Shown here one piece after another: positions 31,623-35,024 of a DNA stretch of 35,024 nt. The position numbers were made by a program, and so were the translations under genes. Source of the stretch: an uncultured Blautia sp. (GTDB taxonomy: Bacteria; Bacillota; Clostridia; Lachnospirales; Lachnospiraceae). Where the stretch lies: positions 1 to 35,024 of the forward strand of contig USPF01000021.1 in the NCBI GenBank assembly GCA_900556555.1, written 5' to 3'. Under the pieces are notes generated by a model. That model searched no databases. It was not told the origin of the DNA and was given only the letters and a program-made list of their open reading frames with translations. The first letter of the stretch is position 1. Each line of letters starts with the position of its first letter.

Positions 31623-31657
31623 TGAAAAACCCCTTCCATTATTCTCATAAAAAGGAT

Positions 31658-31663
31658 TATAAT
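31658..31663 (+). promoter_or_regulatory. TATAAT -10 element before the LEA-like gene
   Basis: A perfect TATAAT lies 60 bases before the start codon at 31723. The region 17-18 bases upstream (TTCCAT) is a poor -35. The hexamer overlaps the right arm of a CCATTAT/ATAATGG inverted repeat (31636-31665), which may be a weak terminator of the preceding gene or an operator. Confidence 0.4.
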
Positions 31664-31722
31664 GGAGAAAATAGAAATGGAAAATATGAAGCAAATGCTA
31701 TTTTCAGAAAGGAATTACAATC

Positions 31723-32193
31723 ATGGGTAATTTTGGAAAAAAATTTATTGGTATCAGTGCCCTTGGTGCTGCCGCTGGTGCTGCTGTCTATTACTTCAAA
31801 AAAAAGAAAGATGAAAATCCTGGCCTTCAGGAAGAATTTGCTGATTTTCAGGATAATCTGAAAGAGACAGCCGCTTCTGCTGTTTCCGTCGCATCAAAAT
31901 TAAAAGAGGTGATGGAACAGTCTATGGAAGAAGCAGTAAACAAAGTAAAAGAACATACCGATGACTTTGTAGATGATGATATTTTTGAAGAAGAGGATTT
32001 GGCTGATGAAGTTGCTGATAAAGTAGAAGAAGCTGCGGAGGAGGTAAAAGATGCGGCTGAAGATATTTTTGAAGATACAAAAGATGCAGCCAGTGACGTA
32101 TTAGAAGATACCAAAGATATTGCTGACGAAGTCTTAGAAGAAGCAAAAGAAGTAAAAGAAACACTGAAAGAAACTACAGAAAAAGAAGATTAA
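31723..32193 (+). CDS. Membrane-anchored acidic LEA/YtxH-like protein
   Basis: A 156-residue protein with one short hydrophobic segment at the N-terminus (FIGISALGAAAGAAVYYF) followed by a lysine cluster KKKK, so it is probably anchored with the tail in the cytoplasm. The rest is a long, highly acidic amphipathic helix. From residue 85 onward it repeats with an 11-residue rhythm (DEVADKVEEAAEEVKDAAED, then EDTKDAASDVLEDTKDIADE), as in YtxH and late-embryogenesis-abundant-like stress proteins. No enzymatic motif is present. The start has AAAGGAATTACAATC before the ATG. Protective or membrane-tethering roles are known for such folds, but the function here is unknown. Confidence 0.75.
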   Translation: MGNFGKKFIGISALGAAAGAAVYYFKKKKDENPGLQEEFADFQDNLKETAASAVSVASKLKEVMEQSMEEAVNKVKEHTDDFVDDDIFEEEDLADEVADKVEEAAEEVKDAAEDIFEDTKDAASDVLEDTKDIADEVLEEAKEVKETLKETTEKED

Positions 32194-32199
32194 ATGCTG

Positions 32200-32230
32200 C
32201 ATGCCGGGCAGCCAAAAACTACCCGGTATG
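32200..32230 (+). other. Intercistronic hairpin
   Basis: CATGCCGGG (32200-32208) and CCCGGTATG (32222-32230) form a 9-base stem with one G-U pair and a 13-base loop, between the LEA-like gene and the following gene. There is no T run after it, so it is more likely an mRNA-stabilising or attenuating structure than a terminator. Confidence 0.45.
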
Positions 32231-32262
32231 TAAATATGATATAAAAAAGAATGGAGATAGAT

Positions 32263-32781
32263 ATGGATAACCAATTATTTGAACAGGCAAAATCCGACGA
32301 TATTTTATCAAAGGAGCTGATTTCCTTCCTTCTGGAAACCATGGAATACAATAGTCTCAGTTTTATCAATGATGCGATTGAAATTTTAAAAGTATTGAAA
32401 ATCCGCATTGAGCGCGGAGACAAAATTACAGATGAAGTTTCCAAACAGGTCTATGAGAAAAAGAATTTTGAAGCATTCGTAAAAAAACACTTTTCAGATT
32501 ACATCTACAATCAGGTGTTCAATTCCTCAGGCAGAAAAGAAAAATCATACTTCCGTCTGGAAGCCTGTGAAGGCGGTTATGAATTAATTCTTTCTGATAA
32601 GGATAATAAAGTTTATCGCTGGATTTCCAGTCTGAATGAAAAATTTTCTCTTGTGTATATGATTTCAACCAATATTGTGTACATAAAAAACATCAAAACT
32701 AAAAACTACTCCCCTCTGATTTCTGCCAATGGAAAATATTGCAAATATGATGAGAGCATTGGAAAAATCTTAGAAGTATAA
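32263..32781 (+). CDS. Hypothetical cytoplasmic protein
   Basis: A 172-residue protein that I do not recognise. The N-terminal third is helical (DNQLFEQAKSDDILSKELIS; NDAIEILKVLKIRIERGDKI). A central segment FVKKHFSDYIYNQVF leads into a beta-rich C-terminal half (YFRLEACEGGYELILSDKDN; KVYRWISSLNEKFSLVYMIS; NIVYIKNIKTKNYSPLI). No signal peptide, membrane helix or catalytic motif is evident. The ATG at 32263 has GGAG six bases upstream; an in-frame ATG 12 bases earlier contains that site and is less likely. It follows the LEA-like gene by 69 bases, with a hairpin between, and ends before a large terminator. Confidence 0.65.
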   Translation: MDNQLFEQAKSDDILSKELISFLLETMEYNSLSFINDAIEILKVLKIRIERGDKITDEVSKQVYEKKNFEAFVKKHFSDYIYNQVFNSSGRKEKSYFRLEACEGGYELILSDKDNKVYRWISSLNEKFSLVYMISTNIVYIKNIKTKNYSPLISANGKYCKYDESIGKILEV

Positions 32782-32796
32782 TATTCTATCTTTTTT

Positions 32797-32862
32797 AAAC
32801 AGAGATGACTGTTTCCCCTGTGCCAGACACAAGGCCAAACAGCCATCTCTGTTTTATTTTAT
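32797..32862. terminator. Bidirectional terminator between convergent genes
   Basis: Long arms AAACAGAGATG-x-CTGTTT (32797-32814) and AAACAG-x-CATCTCTGTTTT (32837-32855) form a stem of about 17 pairs with one mismatch, and an inner TGTG/CACA helix. TTTTATTTTATCTTTT follows on the plus strand, and a shorter TTTAAAAAAG on the minus strand. It separates the hypothetical gene from the convergent GH3 gene. Confidence 0.88.
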
Positions 32863-32865
32863 CTT

Positions 32866-34995
32866 TTATTTATACGCAAGTCCAAAATTCAGCTCATAAT
32901 AATTTCCTGCTGCATCACGGTAAGCATAAGCCTTACCATTTTCATCCTTCATGCTTTCCGGCATATACAAATCTTTGTCATATCCCGGTACATCATTGGG
33001 GCTAATGCAAACCCCGTTTTCATCCACTGCCAGCACAGAATCATCCTTTGGCAATGTGATTGGAAGTTTTCCAACCGGAGCAAATTCTCCAAACAGAACA
33101 TCTAACGTAGCACTTGGATACGTATCAAATCCAGCAAGAAGGGCATCTGCCTGGGATTCAATGTTTCCAACTTCCCATGCCAGAGTAAAGTTAATATTTG
33201 CAATTACTTTTCCGCCTCTTTCATGCACCTTCTGGGCAATCTTGCGGATTCTTTGAAGACCTGATAGGGTAGTCTCTTTATGGGTTTCTTTCTCCGGTTT
33301 TCCTTCTGCATCTACGTTACACACTTCTTTGTCTTCGCAGATATCCAGTTCCAGGTAACCAGGGGTAGCATTAAAGTATTCACCACTGGAAGGAGATACC
33401 ATCAGAATTGCATAATCTGCTTCTTCTGGATTCTCTGCAAGGGTAACACCATCCAGCATTTCCCGCAGTGCTTTCGTTGCTTCCTTAGCCTGCTCTGGAT
33501 TTTTCTTAAAGGCCTCTGCATACACTTTCTTTCCTGCCCGTTTTTCCCTGGTCAGCGGAAGGGTACCGTCATTTTTCAGAAGTACCACACTCTGGCGGTG
33601 CACTTTTGCTGCTTCTTCCCAGTCTGCCGGTTCTGCTGCCACAGCTTTCGCTTTTTCTGCATCACGGTATGGATTCTCAAACATGCCAAGTGCAAAGAGT
33701 TCTGTTAATGTTCTGGTTACAGCACGGTTCAATGCCTCATCCGTCAGCACCAGCTGCTCTTTTGTAAAGCCTTCTGGAACCGGATGGGTGTCATAATAAT
33801 CATTCTTTCCTCTATTGTATGCTTCCATACCTGCTTCCTGGTCAAACAGGCCGCTGATCACATCAACACCTGCATGATTAACTGCAAAACCGATTCTTTC
33901 CGCAGTATCCAGCATTTCCACGCCCCAGCACATATTATGGACAATTCCGGTATCGGAATTAATATAACCTTCAAATCCCATCTGTTCCCGGAGCATTTCC
34001 TGAATAAACGGACGGTTATACGCAAAACCAAACGGCTCGAAATCCATAGAATTTCCAAGGCAGTCTTGCTGTGCTGCACTCTTTTGTGCAGCTGGTTTTG
34101 AATAATATGGCATAATAGAAGAGGTATGATTTTTCACAGCAACCTTAAACGCGGGAATGTGATATTTCTGTAAAGAACCTTCTGTGGCATATACATTCCA
34201 CTGTCCTGCAGCATAGTGCGGGTCAAATCCATTTTCTCTTGCTCCACCGCCAGGAAAATGCTTTGTTGTCACTGCCACTCCATCTGTGGTAACACCGTCT
34301 TTGCTCCCCTGAATTCCAGGAATCAGATGCTCCATCATTTCGCAAACCAGTTCCGGGTCTTCTCCGAAAGTACCGTAAGAACGCTGCCATCTTGGATCAG
34401 TCATAATGTCTGCCATGTACATATAACCTTTTCTCAGTCCACAGGCATTCCAGCCTCTTTTTACACAAGATGCAAACCGGTCTGCCAGTTCTGTACCTGC
34501 TCCTTTTGCAGCTGCCGCAATTCCCAGAGTACCTGGCCATGCAGCGAACACACCTGCTGCATCATTCATTCCAAAGACAACCTCTCCGTTTTCATTTCTG
34601 GAATTAGATGCCACACTCACAGGTATGAAATGCTCACATTCTTCTGCCACTGCATGAAGCTGGTTCATCCAGTCCGTAATATCTTCTGCTGTGGCATTTG
34701 CTCTTAGAATCAGATGTCTTGAAAACCATTCTTTTAACAACACTGAAGTTCCCGGAAGATGCTGTTCTCCGAATATGGTCTTCCCTGTAAATTCTCCTTC
34801 GTCCAGGGTTCCACTTTCGTCCAGAACAACACCTTCTGTTTCCATACTAGAACCTGGAACCGGATATTTTCCCATTCTCCAGTCAGAAATAAAAAGCTGG
34901 GCAATTTTTTCTTTTGTAGTCAGTTCTTTTACATAAGCTCTAGCTCTGTCTTTTGCAGGAAGCCTCCAGTCGTCGAACTCTTTAATGACTATCAC
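32866..34995 (-). CDS. GH3 family beta-glycosidase (5' end uncertain)
   Basis: A glycoside hydrolase family 3 enzyme of about 709 visible residues, cleaving terminal beta-linked sugars. The N-terminal barrel shows LTTKEKIAQLFISDWRMGKY, DIMTDPRWQRSYGTFGEDPE, TTKHFPGGGARENGFDPHYA and the nucleophile Asp in GYINSDTGIV. The second domain begins around RQSVVLLKNDGTLPL and carries ADALLAGFDTYPSATLDVLFGE. A C-terminal fibronectin-III-like domain seems short or absent. No signal peptide is seen, so it is probably intracellular. The frame stays open to the window edge. The GTG at 34995 lies inside a GC-rich stretch that does not resemble the locus and lacks a Shine-Dalgarno site. The real start may be close to the VIKEFDDWRLP stretch, or lie beyond the window. 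Confidence 0.85.
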   Translation of the reverse strand: MIVIKEFDDWRLPAKDRARAYVKELTTKEKIAQLFISDWRMGKYPVPGSSMETEGVVLDESGTLDEGEFTGKTIFGEQHLPGTSVLLKEWFSRHLILRANATAEDITDWMNQLHAVAEECEHFIPVSVASNSRNENGEVVFGMNDAAGVFAAWPGTLGIAAAAKGAGTELADRFASCVKRGWNACGLRKGYMYMADIMTDPRWQRSYGTFGEDPELVCEMMEHLIPGIQGSKDGVTTDGVAVTTKHFPGGGARENGFDPHYAAGQWNVYATEGSLQKYHIPAFKVAVKNHTSSIMPYYSKPAAQKSAAQQDCLGNSMDFEPFGFAYNRPFIQEMLREQMGFEGYINSDTGIVHNMCWGVEMLDTAERIGFAVNHAGVDVISGLFDQEAGMEAYNRGKNDYYDTHPVPEGFTKEQLVLTDEALNRAVTRTLTELFALGMFENPYRDAEKAKAVAAEPADWEEAAKVHRQSVVLLKNDGTLPLTREKRAGKKVYAEAFKKNPEQAKEATKALREMLDGVTLAENPEEADYAILMVSPSSGEYFNATPGYLELDICEDKEVCNVDAEGKPEKETHKETTLSGLQRIRKIAQKVHERGGKVIANINFTLAWEVGNIESQADALLAGFDTYPSATLDVLFGEFAPVGKLPITLPKDDSVLAVDENGVCISPNDVPGYDKDLYMPESMKDENGKAYAYRDAAGNYYELNFGLAYK

Positions 34996-35024
34996 CGACC
35001 GCGCCCTGGAGACGGCGGTGGACC

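Noticed and set aside
31848..32164. Serine-rich and leucine-rich minus-strand ORFs
   Set aside because: They are antisense readings of the Glu/Asp/Lys-rich LEA-like gene and arise from its codon composition.

Overview
The window looks like the chromosome of a low-GC, spore-forming, anaerobic gut Firmicute, most likely a Lachnospiraceae member of the Blautia/Ruminococcus type. This is an inference from gene families. The basis is a SigI/RsgI pair, dipicolinate synthase (sporulation), VTC and DUF4956 membrane proteins, a NuoE-like ferredoxin protein, a HrcA/CIRCE-controlled htpG, a galactan-utilisation ABC locus and very strong Shine-Dalgarno sites. Nearly all of 1-23,986 is read from the minus strand. 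No rRNA, tRNA, CRISPR array or insertion sequence was seen.

Layout, left to right. 1-1,870: sigI and rsgI with a downstream TetR-type gene cut by the window edge. 1,928-4,871: a VTC-domain protein, two DUF4956 membrane proteins and, between these, a metallo-beta-lactamase-fold lipoprotein. 5,027-9,040: a Lon-like ATPase without a protease domain, a NuoE-like protein, a YolD-like protein and a Y-family polymerase. 9,041-10,982 is a scar-like accessory stretch. It holds an array of degenerate ~53-bp hairpin repeats, a decayed AAA-ATPase/nuclease pseudogene and a chimeric ORF joining half an ECF sigma factor to the tail of a membrane permease.

11,115-14,476: dpaA-dpaB-asnB, coupling spore dipicolinate synthesis to an asparagine synthetase. 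14,565-22,958: a galactan/galacto-oligosaccharide locus of two ABC permeases, a lipoprotein binding protein, a LacI regulator, a GH53 endo-galactanase without signal peptide and a GH42 beta-galactosidase. It has no ATPase gene, so a shared ATPase encoded elsewhere is inferred.

23,147-32,781: mostly housekeeping genes (degV, a DUF5721 protein, nudC, ogt, htpG, a methyltransferase, a small acidic protein, a phosphoglycolate-phosphatase-like HAD, maf, a Cof-type HAD), then an LEA-like membrane-anchored protein and an unrecognised protein. 32,866-34,995: a GH3 glycosidase. Its upstream end runs into about 35 very GC-rich bases that look foreign to the locus and may be a chimeric sequence end.

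The strongest candidates for something undescribed are the hairpin-repeat array, the sigma/permease chimera, the VTC-DUF4956-MBL-DUF4956 cluster, the RsgI lacking the usual Asn-Pro cleavage motif and the protease-less Lon-like ATPase with an altered Walker B.
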